A DNA stretch of 64,000 nucleotides, taken from assembly GCF_020921035.1 (NCBI RefSeq), contig NC_063154.1, positions 17,457,861-17,521,860 on the forward strand. The letters are read 5' to 3'. The position numbers and the translations under genes were made by a program. Numbering within the stretch: the first letter of the stretch is position 1; every line of letters starts with the position of its first letter. Below the pieces are notes generated by a model. That model was not told the origin of the DNA, searched no databases, and saw only the letters and a list, made by a program, of their open reading frames with translations. Below are positions 36,683 to 49,238 of the stretch, piece by piece. The stretch comes from Rhodamnia argentea (Eukaryota > Streptophyta > Magnoliopsida > Myrtales > Myrtaceae).

Positions 36683-36740
36683 CACGTGTCTGTTCAGGAA
36701 AGGCCTAAGGATCACCGGCCAAATCCTATCTTGCCACGTG
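36683..36740. promoter_or_regulatory. paired G-box/ABRE motifs
   Basis: GCCACGTGTC occurs at 36681-36690 and GCCACGTGTC again at 36733-36742, 52 bp apart. CACGTG cores bound by bZIP (ABF/ABI5, HY5) and bHLH (PIF) factors are typical of stress- or light-regulated plant promoters. They lie ~110-50 bp upstream of a TATA box, a promoter-like arrangement. Confidence 0.65.
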
Positions 36741-36785
36741 TCCTGCTCCCCCTCTATTTTGCTCCCCCGGCTACCAATTGGAGCT

Positions 36786-36795
36786 CTTTATAAAG
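36786..36795 (+). promoter_or_regulatory. TATA box
   Basis: CTTTATAAAG, 66 bp before an ATG at 36861 and downstream of two G-boxes. It is the best TATA candidate in this part of the window and is oriented for the small membrane protein gene. Confidence 0.6.
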
Positions 36796-36994
36796 TGGCT
36801 GCTTGAAGTTCTGTTCAGAATATCAAAGGAGAGTTTGATTCTGATATTGATCAGAGAAAAATGGCTTACAAAGCAGCTGTGAGGATCATCTCTTATCTCA
36901 ATTCCTCTCTAGCTTCTTCATTTTCAAGTGAATTTCTCAGTTTGGTTTTCTTGATTTGTGAATGATCTTGTGGCTCTAGGGCTATTGGAGATCG

Positions 36995-37635
36995 ATGCTG
37001 AGCCGAGCGGGAGCGAACCACAGGTCGTTCGCGACCGCCACCAAGCCCAAGATGTTCGCCACGACGGCCAATGCTGCGCATGCCGGTCACCACCACGAGA
37101 GGTTCGCTCGACCGGCTCTATTCTTGAAGTCGTCCGCGCATGAGAGAGCAAAACAACAGTCCTCACGACTCTGCCCGTGAAATGCTAATCAACACCATTT
37201 GCTGCAGGAGCTCGATGATGAAGGGCGAGTTTGCACCGCTGGGGATGGTGATGGCCATGGTGCTGGTGGCAGCGACGATAGGGACGCACACGGCCAAGCA
37301 GCAGCTGGCGCACTCCCCCGGGGTGAAGGTGAGCAAGAAGAAGCGGGAGACGGTGCCGGAAGTGGAGGACCCGGAAGCCGTGATCCGCTCGGCCGACAAG
37401 TTCCTCAACAAGTCCTTCCTGAGGAAGGTGGCTCACATCCAGGAGGACGCCCGAACATTGCCCGACACCAGCCGCGCCAACCCTTACACCAAGTATGTCT
37501 AGCATTACTCGTTTCTTTCCGAACTGATTTCGTCACGATAACGAAGAGCTCCAATCTGAACATGACTCGGTGTCTACTAGGGCTCGGGACGCGGAGACGC
37601 TGAAGATGGCGGGGGTGAATCCGGCACGCCGTTGA
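36995..37635 (+). CDS. small mitochondrial-type single-pass membrane protein, B12D/NDUFA4-like layout
   Basis: Exons 36995-37101, 37208-37492 and 37581-37635 give 148 residues in consistent phase with GT/AG borders. The N-terminus MLSRAGANHRSFATATKPK is Arg/Ser/Ala-rich with no acids, as in mitochondrial presequences. Then comes one membrane helix (GMVMAMVLVAATIGTH), followed by SPGVKVSKKKRE and an acidic/basic tail ending NPARR. Helix, then P-x-V-x-V-x-K-x-x-R, recalls the B12D (NADH dehydrogenase MLRQ-like) family, but identity is weak and I do not assign it. The true start may be further up: an ATG at 36861 opens a presequence-like frame (MAYKAAVRIISYLNSS), and a donor after its sixth codon would join it in frame at 36980. 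The stronger donor at 36928 would not. Confidence 0.7.
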
Positions 37636-38991
37636 AGGACAGGACCATCCCAGTCTGATCTTGTATATGGAAAGCAATCTTGTCATTTATCTCTATATTG
37701 TCTGCCTAGGGTTTCAGTCCTTTGGACAGTCCTTTCGTAAAAGGTTGTCCTCCGGTGGCTTCAGATATTGTTGTGATTTTTGAAATAAAAAGCGTGGCTA
37801 ATTATTTTTAGTAATGGATCATTCATGTATGCTAATGATGGAAGGAGCAGGTCAGTGTGATGTTGCTGTTTTTGGGTGGAGATTAGGGACGAATTCGAGT
37901 CGAGCTGTTGCGAGTAGTTCGGAGTCGACACGATATTTACTCGGGATCGGCTCGTCTCATTGTGATCGAGACGAGTCGAGTTGATCTCGAGCGAAGATAT
38001 TTATACCCAATTGAGCTCGAACTGGGCACTATAGTATTGGCTTGGCTCGACTCAATAACATCACTAGTAGGGGCGGCGACGCGTGGATCTTGAGGCGAAA
38101 GGGTGGGGATATCGACGGGCAAGGCGGATTAACAAAATTCAACTCCTTTCGTCTATCTGTTTTTCAATATCTTGAAAAATATGGCTATTTGAATTACGAA
38201 AACTTTCAAAATAAAATTCCGCATATTATACTAACAAATCGAATTCATTACATTTAAAGATAATAATAAAGGATATTTTGACCCATGTCGGGTGGTGCCT
38301 CGGGGACAGGGATCGGTGGACTATTCCGACCCGGCACAAGGCGTCGGGCGGCGGCAGGCAAAGCTCCTTCCTCCATGGGAGACGAGGAATGCTATTCCCG
38401 TCCCGACTCAATCAGACTCGATCCGATCCATTGCTATTTTGGAAGAAAATTAAATGCCCAACCGAGCAAGGTTTTTCTAATTAGCGAAGAGTAACCCGAG
38501 ACAAGGACGTCGAACGCTGACGGACCTTTCCAAAAGCGCTACGCTCGAGCATTGCGAGGCGATTATTATTGTTATTTTTTGGTCGGATTTGCGTATTTCC
38601 ACGAACACAGAATTGTCAACGTACAACTTACGAAAAGTACTTATCTTGGATGGATGACCAGAATATGTCCGAAGTAGGGAACTATGGCGTTCTTTCTTGC
38701 ATAAGCGTGGTTCCCTCACTTCGGCTCGAGCGAAGAATCTGAGCCAAACGCGAGACCCGCCTGCATCCGCAGTTCTTGGATACAGAGGTAAATGCTCTGC
38801 AACTCCTGGTTCAATCTTTTCCCCCAGATTTCGGTTTCTGTTGTTCCAAAGCAGAAGTGATTTACAAAGCAGAAGTGATTTCTTCTGCGATTCGATATAA
38901 CGGGTTCAAATAAGTCCCTTTTTGAGTGTTGTTGCTGGTTGGGTCAACGCTGCAGATCTTCTCCTTCCCTGCTTCCTCCCTGCCCTTTTTG
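37636..38991. other. intergenic; repeats and presumed PUT promoter/5' leader
   Basis: 37870-38060 is a degenerate repeat with GAGTCGAG words; 38280-38420 is another GC-rich repeat (CGGGGACAGGGATCGG). Near 38787 GAG|GTAAAT and near 38953 GCTGCAG| could be borders of a 5' leader intron of the PUT gene. Confidence 0.35.
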
Positions 38992-41547
38992 ATGGGTGAA
39001 GAAGAGGGCATGTCGAGTGATTGCCAGAAGCCTGCGAAGTCCAGCCCGAAATTGACTCTGCTCCCCCTGATCGCTCTCATCTTCTACGAGGTCTCTGGGG
39101 GTCCGTTCGGCGTTGAGGACTCGGTGAAATCTGGGGGTGGCCCTCTTTTGTCTCTGCTCGGTTTCTTGATCTTCCCGCTGTTTTGGAGCATCCCCGAAGC
39201 TCTGGTCACAGCCGAGCTGGCCACGAGCTTCCCCGAGAACGGCGGCTACGTGCTGTGGATCTCGTCGGCTTTCGGCCCCTTCTGGGGATTCCAAGAGGGC
39301 TTCTGGAAATGGTTCAGCGGGGTCATGGACAATGCGCTTTACCCCGTGTTGTTCCTGGATTACTTGAAGCATTCGTTCCCGATCTTCAATCGGTTGATCG
39401 CCCGAGTCCCGACTCTTCTGGGGATTACGGCCTCATTGACATACTTGAATTACCGAGGCCTACATATAGTTGGGTTTTCCGCGGTTTCTCTTGCGGCTTT
39501 TTCGCTTTTGCCATTTGCTGTCATGGGTATCCTGTCGGTTCCTCGAATACGGCCTGCCAAATGGGTAGCAGTAGATTTTGGGAAGGTAGATTGGAGGGGG
39601 TACTTCAATAGTATGTTTTGGAACTTGAACTATTGGGATAAGGCGAGCACTTTGGCTGGTGAGGTTGAAAACCCGAGCAAGACATTTCCGAAAGCGCTTC
39701 TCGGTGCAGTAGTTTTGGTGGTACTTTCGTATTTGATTCCGCTTTTGGCCGGCACGGGGGCGTTGGATACCCCTGCGAGTGATTGGAGTGATGGTTTCTT
39801 TGCTGAAGTTGGCTTCTTGATAGGCGGTGCTTGGCTTAGGTGGTGGATACAGGCGGCTGCTGCGATGTCCAATATGGGGTTATTTGAAGCAGAAATGAGC
39901 AGTGATGCTTTTCAACTACTTGGAATGAGTGAGATGGGCATGCTTCCGACCATATTTGCTCAAAGGTGAGCCATTTCTCCAGTTGTGCCTTTTCAGTATT
40001 TGGTATCTGCTGTATTTTGTCAGTGTAAATTGAAGAATTTCATGGCAAACAATGCAGCTTCAATGCTTGATAATTATCCTGTGAAGCCACACGATCTAAT
40101 AGGAATTATAGGTTTTGATGGAGTGGTGCACTAGGCACGTTTTCTTAGCTTCTTGCCTCACTGCAAAGTTAAAAGCATCATGCATCCTTTTACCTCTAAA
40201 CATAGTTCCTGTGCCACCACCATTGATTAGTTTCTTTTCATCTAAATTTGTGCATTTTACAGGCAATCTTGAATTTGTCCGAATACTCTTTTTTTTTCCC
40301 ATAAAAGTCGAGCAACGAGTTGGACATTGATTACATATTGTTGCTGAGTATGACAGAAGAAGTTGCGGTCATTAGTCCATTAACAACTGTCTCAAAAGCC
40401 TGTTCTCCTTTTCCTGAATACTCCACTGATATCTGTTGTCAATAGTGCCTGAAAATTGTCAGACATCAGCAATGCGAATGATCTGTATAGAAGCAATTCC
40501 TTTTTGTTTTTGGGTGTGAAGAAGCAGATAATTGGAAGGTTGAGAGCGGACTTATTTCCATGTTATTTCACGTGATAGTTTTTTCTCCGTTTTTCTAAAG
40601 CTGTGTATTCTTTTGAATAACAGTATAGAACTTATGTCTTGCAAGAAAAGATAACTTTCATAACAATTAACTATAATATCAACTATCTCATGTTGATTAT
40701 TGGAGAGCCTCTAGAATTTCTACTCCAAAAGTGTTCATCTTATATTTGAATTCATTATGCATAGGGGCAGCTAGACTGACTAAATTGTTTGAAGCATTGT
40801 GCTCCTACATTCTACGTCAATATTCATCATTAGAGTTTGCCCCATGTTTTAATGCAGCTTCTGTAACTCATTTCCAGAATCTGAGTAAAAAAGAAATTGA
40901 AACTCCTGAATTGCTAGATTTTTGCTTTCTTTTCTCTTGGTTAGAATTGTGAACTTCTGGTTGTACCTCTCTGACAATATTTTGGCTCCTTCGATGCATT
41001 TTCCAGGTCAAAGTACGGGACACCGACCATTAGCATCCTATGCTCGGCTACTGGAGTTGTGTTCTTGTCATGGATGACTTTCCAAGAAATCCTGGAGTTC
41101 CTGAATTTCCTCTACTCCATCGGCATGATCCTCGAGTTTGCTGCTTTCATAAGATTAAGGATAAAGAAGCCGGACCTTCATCGACCATACAGGGTACCGT
41201 TGCAGACATTCGGGGCGACAATGCTCTGTGTGCCTCCAACCCTGCTGCTCGTGCTCGTAATGTGCCTGGCTTCTGCAAAGACATTCCTAGTGAGCGGAAC
41301 GGTTTTTTTGGTGGGTCTCTTACTGTACCCTTTGGTGATTCATGCAAAAGATAAGAAATGGGTCAGATTTGAAGCACAAGAAGGATTGCCCCCGGATAAT
41401 AATCAAGTTGGTCATTATGTCGAATCGAAATTACCACAGGAAGACACAGATGATCCAACAGTTACCCTGCTTTCAGAATCGGCATCATCCAAGACACAGC
41501 AGGACCTTTCTTCAGTTGTGGTCGAAGAAGTCCTCAAACTAGAGTAG
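38992..41547 (+). CDS. PUT: polyamine/amino-acid transporter of the PUT (LAT) family
   Basis: Exons 38992-39965 and 41007-41547, split inside an Arg codon (AG|G), give 504 residues, a normal length. Order: short acidic/Ser N-terminus ([18 protein letters not shown]), then the LAT signature [16 protein letters not shown], then [39 protein letters not shown], and further membrane helices to a hydrophilic C-tail rich in Ser, Asp and Glu (about residues 440-504). I count about ten to twelve hydrophobic segments. Relatives (Arabidopsis PUT1-5, including RMV1) import polyamines and paraquat across plasma or endomembranes by proton symport; substrate here is inferred. The start at 38992 is preferred over an upstream in-frame ATG at 38926 whose extra residues are hydrophobic. 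Exon 2 is duplicated at 50304-50844. Confidence 0.93.
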
Positions 41548-44019
41548 GAGGTAATTTTCCCAATTTTGTCTTCTGTCCATGTAGTCATATAAGCAAATTA
41601 GGAAATAAATTGAAAAAGAAATAGTAAAGATAAGTGACTGATCGAAAAGGCCGATATTACTCTCGGGGCTTGCCGCTTTGTGTAAATTTTATGCCGCGTT
41701 GCAGAACTTGCAAGACAAAACTGGTTATAGATCATGAGTTAGCAGCTTCTCATTATGTCGTGACCTGAGACCGAACTGTCGACCGGAATTCGTTTACCCA
41801 GTTTAATGAGGTTTCCCAAATGCAAAACTTAATGAGATCTTCTCAGCATTTGCCATTGAAGTTTCTCGCTTCTTGTAGAGTCTCAGACCGAATCTCTGAC
41901 GAGAAAAAAAGGTTGGCATGTGATGTTTATAGCTTGGATTGTCTGATGCAAAGCAAAGGTAATGAATCGGTTTATCAATGGTTGGTCCCTCCTTTTAGTT
42001 TTCCTCTGCTCATTTTCCCAAACAAAAGGATTGAAATTTCGATATAAGTAGCTGACATGAGCTTAATCTCGAGTAAATGGGTCACCTGTCTCCTGCGAGC
42101 TTGATTCACGTGAGTAAACTGTTGAACAGCTCGTGCGTTGTTGTCTAGTCTCGGCATACCTCGTTTGGAGAGACTTCCTGGCTGTTAACATCTTGGTGGA
42201 GCTACGATGGTGAGCTCGATAACCTTGGACTTTCGGATCATAGGTGATGCGAAGTTGTCATGGCTTAAACCAAACATTCCGTAGCGGATATGAGACGCTT
42301 ACGGTGCCCGAAGAGAGAGTAGCTAGCGCCGATCGCCCCTCCCCGTTCTTTTACTATCCATAATTGACCAACTTTGTAATCGAACTGGACAATATACAAA
42401 GGCCGACAAGGCCCAAAAGCATAATGGAGTACACAAAGCTATGGAAGCCCCATAACGATACATGCCCATATGAAGAGTCTAAAAGAGTCTGGGAGTTTGA
42501 ATGCATTGAACTTTTTCTCTTTATATATACAATTAGCATTATGAAAATCGACTATTTTGTTTTTTTTTTACTTATAAAAAGTCAAAGTAACTTTTGTATT
42601 TTCTCCTCAAAATACAAATTATATCCAAATTTCAAATATTACGGAAAATCGTATTTTTTTTTTTTTGCATCTATATGTTAATATAAGACCATTTTTAAGA
42701 TTTCAAGTATTTTACATTAGGAAGAAGATAACATGGCCACGACACAATATTTCAAACGAATGACAAATAAAAAGTAAAAGTCACCCGGAGCAAACTGTTA
42801 TTAAGTGTACCAACCGAGTGCCCGAGAAGACTCATTAAAGCAGACAACATTAATACTCTAGTGGGAGAACTGAATCAAACCAAACACATGATGGGATTTT
42901 GTGTCTTGCTTCGCGAAAAGTGAGTGATTTTTAAAAAACATTTTCGAAGGAATGATCTCTTCTATTGCTTACAAAAACCGGTGAACAATAAATAATTTTT
43001 TTATTTACGTAAATGTTTAGACATAAATTGTCGTTGGTAATAATAAATAGACAAATAATTTTATCATGTACGCAAATATTTACACATAAATTATTTTAAG
43101 TGATACATGAGATTATTTTTAGGAGAATGTTTCTCTGATCCTTTATTTTTTGCGAAACAAATAGAGTCCTAATGTCTTTTGATGATGCGCGCAAATGTGC
43201 TTTGTGATTGAATTAAATGAATTTTCATATTGAGCACATAGCTTCTCAAAACCCTAGTTTTTGTTAGGAATGGCACCCCGATTCCAAGAAAATAACTGAA
43301 GCAAAATTAATCGGATAGACTCAACTGGTACTAATGCAAAAATTTTTAGGACTAAATTAGTCCAATTAAACTGTTTATGACTGAATTAGTATCAATACAA
43401 TAAGTTTAGTACTTTTTTTTATACTTTTCGGTAAATTGTCAGTTTTGGTTCTCTGTTATGTTCTTCTTGATTCGATCTTGCTGATTCTGAAACTCGTCGT
43501 TTTGATGTTGGGAGATTAGGTTCTATAAGTCCATTTTGGTTCCATAAGAGACACCGTATCTTTTGCTCATTACTCACACTTACTTCCAAGAGCATGCTCA
43601 CACTAAACAATTCTAATTTCGGTTTCTTATCCTTTTTCTTTTCGGAAACGTGATTGATTCGAGAGAGTTAACATTAAATATCTTTTGAAACATGTTGGGC
43701 TACATTTGTAAACATAAGAAGATGGGAATCATTTGAATTTTCTTGGATAAAGCCATTACCGATCTACTAAACTTGTGCAATTTTTCCAATCAAGTCCTTA
43801 AATGTTCTTTATTTTTCAATGAAACTGAGTCTTCGACCTAGATACTCTTCTTCCTTCATGTTAGTCCTTCTATGAAAAATATGACCATCATATTATTAAT
43901 TTTTCATACAACTTTTGAAACATAAGAGAATAGGTACTGTGGTTTTCATATTGGCTACTCCATGTTTGGTTGGTGAAAACAACAAACTTAGATTGGAGGG
44001 ACATGACTGCTCATTTAAC
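39936..44019. repeat. segmental duplication, first copy, right part
   Basis: Homologous to 49239-53278 in direct orientation (offset 9.3 kb), covering the end of PUT exon 1, the intron, exon 2 and ~2.5 kb of 3' flank. Clear collinear homology ends near TCATTTAAC (44011-44019), where the second copy has a MITE insertion; weaker homology continues beyond it. Confidence 0.9.
39966..41006 (+). other. PUT intron
   Basis: 1.0 kb intron with donor AAAG|GTGAGC and acceptor TTTCCAG|GTC. No exon-like content. It is retained in the second copy at 49269-50303. Confidence 0.85.
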
Positions 44020-44459
44020 CGATCCAGACGGGTTCGTTCAGGCCTACTCGGACCCGAACGTCCCGAGTTCCTGGCCACGCCTACCCATTTGTCTACATTT
44101 CTTTTTTTATTTTAAAAATTTTCAGCTAAAAAATAAATAGAAATGGAAAACAATTGTAGGTAGAGTGTGTTATTTTATCTGATTACTTTGCGTACGAGGT
44201 TTATACTATTCTCCACTATACTGGAAGTTAGGGATTATTTTTAACCTATTAATGCCTATAAGTATTAAATATTAGAGTAATGTTATTGATAAAATGTATT
44301 TTTATAATCTCTCTTAATGAATATATGGGCTAGCCAACGCAGGCCTCAAGGCCCTTATCTAGGCTTGACCCGCCACATGAAAATAGTGGGGGTGAGCATA
44401 GTTCTCGGGTAGAACTTGGAACGAGAGAATCGAACCGGTGAAAACATGATAGGTTTCAG
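41548..44459. other. intergenic 3' of PUT, no gene seen
   Basis: AT-rich flank with Mutator-like MITE remnants (about 43300-43440, 'ACTAAATTAGTCC...GACTGAATTAG'). 44389-44459 starts with GGGGGTGAGCATAG, a truncated end of a TAGGGGTG-type hAT element cut by the block junction at 44460. Confidence 0.45.
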
Positions 44460-45753
44460 GTTTTTCTATTTGTTGTTATGCATTAGCAAAAAAATTTGAT
44501 GATCAAAGGGCTCGGGACAATCACATATACATCTACAATGAATATTTAGATCCCTTTGGTTCTTGAAAAACGAATAATTTGAAATACATTTTCCAAAAAA
44601 ATAATTGCTTGCGTCTCTTGAAATAATTAGCTAATGAAAAACGTTTTCATTATCGACGATAATTTATGTCTAAACATTTGATATTGATTTTTTTTTTTGC
44701 GTTCATTCATTTATATAATCGATATAACGAGGAAAATGTTTTCTAAATCATTTATCTCACTCGAAACAAACGGAGCCTTAGTTACTTAATTTTTAACTTT
44801 CGATTTTCTTCTTTTCCATTTCTTTTTCATTTTATGTTGTTAATTGATATTTATATTTACGTTATTTGGTTGTTAATTAAATTGAAATCCTTTTTTCATT
44901 GAAAAATATTGAACTCCTTAGGTTATTTTTGTCCATTTGCCCTAATTTTTTGTGTGTGCATATTCTAGTTTCACAAATATTTGCAAATAATAAAAAAATG
45001 GCCGAAAGAAGCTACATAAATATTATCCTAGAGTTAGGCATCCGTTGAGTTTATTCCCCCTTAAATATAATCCATTGACTTATAAAACTAGACAGGTATT
45101 GTTTCTTTAGATTTAAATTAGTATCCTTCCTTCTCTTCATAGAGCAGTCTTGTTGCCACGTGGAAAATAAGAAGGGGGAGGGGGAGAGGGATAAAGGAGA
45201 CATTACTTCATAGAGGCCTCATCAATATTGATAGAATGAATTACTAGGTAATCAAGCTGGTTATAAAACATAAAATACTGTGCGAAGCATAAGTTCACCG
45301 ATAGGAAGCTTTAAACATTCTCTACACGACTCTAGATGCGGAAGGCTACTATACCTATCTATCCAACTGTCGCCAATCAAAGGTGACCTGGGTCTACCTT
45401 TCTCGGTTGCAGGCCCCTAAGTTCTCTCCAAATCTTTTTCTTCTCTGAAGAGAGGAAATATTTATAAAACTTACAAGAAGATCCCTCCATTATACAGAGA
45501 AGTTCCTCCCCCTATCTCCTCTTCAGGCTTTTAAGGACCTGCTCAGCTCCATATTCTCCCTTAAATATAATCCATATTGAGTTATAAAACCAGACAAGTA
45601 TTGTTTCTTTAGATTTAAATTAGTATCCTTCCTTCTCTTCATAGAACAATCTTGTTGCCACGTGGAAAATAAGAAGGGGGAGGGGGAGAGGGATGAAGGG
45701 GACATTGTCGACTTCACATACTATTCACATGATCGGGTAAATTCGCTTAATAT

Positions 45754-46028
45754 CAGGGGTGATCGGTTTTTAGTTCGGCCTGGTCTGGTTCCTGGATAGG
45801 CCAAAGTCGCATATGCTTGAAATATATATTCACATTTTATATGTATAGAAGTGCTCTTAATAATTTAAGAGTTTTAAAATTTTTTCAAAGATTTGTAAGA
45901 AATGAAATTAAAACTAAAAGAAATTGTCGGTCCGATCCGAGTGGTCGGGAATTGGACCAGCGCTCCCGAAAACTGGACCAAGCCAGCTGGTCCAATCCGA
46001 CTTGTTTGGCTCTCCTTGCTCACCCCTA
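45754..46028. mobile_element. short hAT MITE, second copy
   Basis: 275 bp counterpart of 26343-26620. The ends CAGGGGTGATC / GCTCACCCCTA are better preserved than in the first copy. Flanks are CTTAATAT and CTTAATCT, as in the first copy. Confidence 0.7.
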
Positions 46029-46813
46029 CTTAATCTATCGTGGACAGGTATTTGTTTCCTCTCGGTTCCTTTCTTGGTGGGTATTCCTAGACCGTCGCCA
46101 TAAAATCTGGTATTATTGCATCTAGCTAAGGCAAGAATATAGTCTGCCCAACATAGTTATGGTTTTTGGAACTTTAAATTACATTTGATGCTTTGATAGC
46201 TTAAAATGAACTAATGCTACATATTTACCACCTTGACATCGTGCCCTATACTAAGCTTGATTTCCGAATTAATTGACGAAACGTTATGACAAACCGTAAG
46301 TAGATATTTAAAAAGCTGATCATACTTATGTTTCGTTTATTTCGCGAAAAATGAATGGTTTGAAAAATATTTTCCTAAAAAATAATTATGTGTATAATTT
46401 GAAATAACTAAGTAACGAAAAATATTTTCATTATCAACCGTAATTTATGTTTAAATAGTTTCTTCAATGATAATTTTTTTTTTTTTTTTTTGCGGATGCT
46501 GAAAAATGGAGAAAATAGAAAAGAAATAAGTGAAGCAACGACCAGGAAGAAAGTTCCAATAAAGTAGTCAATAAATTGAACAGAGATGACTTTCCCTCTC
46601 AACTTCCGCAGCAAGTTGTGAGAGTTGAGAAACAAGTCCAGAAGCCAGACAACATAACTTCCTAAGTAAGGTAAAGAGGAGTGCATCAGAGGAAGCACAG
46701 GGCAGCAAGCGCAGTATAAATTCATGTCCTCACGCGGGTTGAAACATCATAGATATCTCCAACCGAGTTCCGAGACATTTGTGCCCGCTCCGTTTCTCCT
46801 GCAGCGAACGCGA

Positions 46814-47012
46814 GATGGAAGACCGTGCGGTAGCTGGGCAGCATTCGCCGGCGGCATCTGGAGCCAAAAACCATCACCAGAGGAATCGTGGATCATTATT
46901 TGAAGCCGAAAGAACGAGCTGCGTGGTGGTGCCCCGATCACTCCCGGTTTCTAAGCGGAACACTAAAGCTTGGGTGATGCACGAGTATCACCTAAATGCC
47001 GATCCTCTTTAG
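46814..47012 (+). pseudogene. NAC-gene relic (WVMHEYHL block), second copy
   Basis: Counterpart of 27438-27635 with the same ending NTKAWVMHEYHLNADPL and stop; a few substitutions upstream. Confidence 0.5.
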
Positions 47013-48908
47013 GACACTTCTGGAGGCCAGGTACATAGATTTATCTCATTCGCCTGGTATCTATGCTTCTTGGCTTTGCAGACTAAAGTATGACTATCAA
47101 GTTCGTTCGTCGAATTACTAGCTTTTCGCTGAGCATATGCGAGTTATGTTATGCACACCCCTTGGCATCTAGCCATTGAGATACTGTTAATGTGCATCTC
47201 AGTTCTATTAGGATATGTTACTGCCTTTTGCTTCTCTTTTCGTATTATCCAACTCATGTCCGGTTCTTGTTCTTTTTCTTATATGTGCAGGCAGACTGTT
47301 CTTGGCGTTTTGAAGGTACACGAAATGAGAAGGCCGATAATTAAGATATTCCTAGCAGGACTATGCAGCCTCGTAGGTTAAAGATGCCTTAAAGAAGACG
47401 ATCCACGTATTTCTAAAAGACCAATCCAAGCGACCGAAGACACTTGTGAAGCCATATTCAAGTTAGGTTTCTCCATGCTTAGTGCGGATTCACAATGAGC
47501 TTTGTATACCAGTAAAAAAATCTTCTTACTGAGAAGCCCTTCATTTCAATTTACTGCATTTATCATTTTGGAGCTCGAGATCCATCCGAATTCCATGTAT
47601 GGTGGCCTGGTTTAAGACTTTCTAAATGTGTAACCGCACTCTAATTCATGGAAGTGGTTACTGAAAAAGAGTACATGAACTCCTTCCTCCGAAGCAGATG
47701 ATCGCCATAATGAGTGACCATATAGATTTGACCCAGAAAAAGAAAGCGGCAATGCCGCCGCCTTTCAACCCCATGCCGCTGGTTTAACGGTTAAGAATTA
47801 GACTCAATTGGGCAATAGTTCACATCACACGAGTTTGATTCTCCACAACCGCCAATTGCGTACAATCTCATATTAGTCTCGCCCCCGAGGGCTCGTGCTC
47901 ACATCTCACTTGGTCTATAGAGGCCCTTGGTTTATGCGACTAAGGCCAAGTTGCAGGTCATCTTCGAACATTCATCTATCAGCATATTTCAAGAGTGAAA
48001 CTTTAATGATATGCACAATAAAAGAAGATAACATTCAATTTTCTGTTGTTGTCAATCTCCTACGACCCGTCGCATGATAACACCAATCATAGTTTAGTCT
48101 TACCTAAACTGAAAGGGGACGAAACTAATTAGATGGGAAAAAATTCAAATAAGTACCTAAAGTGTCATCTTTGGGGCAGATCAAGGCCATTTTCGTCATT
48201 TATTTTTTCTATTTTTCTTCCTTTTTTCTGTTTTCTTTTCTTTTTTCCATTTCCTTTTTCTATTTTTTTTTTCCTTCCTTCTCGCTGGTAGCTGGTCTCA
48301 GGCGATGGCTGGCCACCAGCAATCGATGTCGGCGAAGGCCTAACAAAAGTTCTTTTTTTTGTTGCATTGGCACATAAAGAGACCGTGTAGGGTGAAACTT
48401 TGTTTTATAAAGAAAACGTATACATGCATGGACAGCCCTTATGTTAACTGACTCTTAGCAGGTTGATTTTAACTCAGATTCACACTATGTAACTAATGAA
48501 AATGAAAAGGAAGGTCTCCTATTGTAATTAGTGGAAACAACTAGGACACAACATAGGAGCAAATCCCAGAAATTTCCTGGATAATGTCATTAGAATTTGA
48601 GTGAGCAAAACAAATATATACAGCAAACCATGTAACTTTCAGAATGAGCAGAATCCTAGGTTAGTCTGTTTATGTGATAGGATCCACCAGGACAGGGAAA
48701 AGCAGACAATAAAACCATCCCCGTCAGCTACCACTCAATATCAAGATTTCTCGAATGTCCACATACAAGAAGTTTGGTAACTTCTCAAAGAATGGAAGAC
48801 TTTCTATAAAGACCCTCCCAAATGGTAGTGTGTTGATGCTCACTTCATCTGCTTCCACAATCTGAAGTGAGCTCATTAGTTTTGCTTGTGTGTTGGGTTA
48901 AGAACAGA

Positions 48909-49101
48909 ATGGGGAAGGAGATGGGAGCTGTGGTCATCCCGAGCAATTTGCCGGTCAGATACATATTCCATCCCAGTGACGAGGAATTCGTCGATCATTA
49001 CTTGAAGAATCGAGTCCGAGGATTCGTCGACTGTCCCTGCATAATTCCCGACATCGACCTCTGCAGGTGGGATCCTTGGCAATTACCGCAGAAGTTTCAT
49101 G
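48909..49101 (+). pseudogene. orphan NAC exon 1 (second copy)
   Basis: 64 codons plus one base, ending at a good donor (CATG|GTAAGA), duplicated from 29604-29784. It reads MGKEMGAVVIPSNLP, then VRYIFHPSDEEFVDHYL. The NAC A-block GYRFHPTDEE is changed to RYIFHPSDEE, losing the invariant Gly and Arg. Exons 2-7 are missing: 137 bp into intron 1 the sequence jumps to the PUT gene. It is therefore a fragment, although an extra upstream ATG (MGKEM) is open here and is ACG in the intact gene. Confidence 0.85.
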
Positions 49102-49238
49102 GTAAGAACAGATAGTACTATCACTTTGCTTGCTCCTTTGATACAATCTCTCCGCAACCATGATTTTCAGAAGCCTATTACCTAAAGTATTATGGGTTTT
49201 TGGAGCATAATATTTATCATCAAGTGGTGAAAAGTCGA

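Noticed and set aside
45817..46125. Open frame across the hAT MITE in the second block
   Set aside because: Spans transposon ends and lacks homology; broken in the first block copy.
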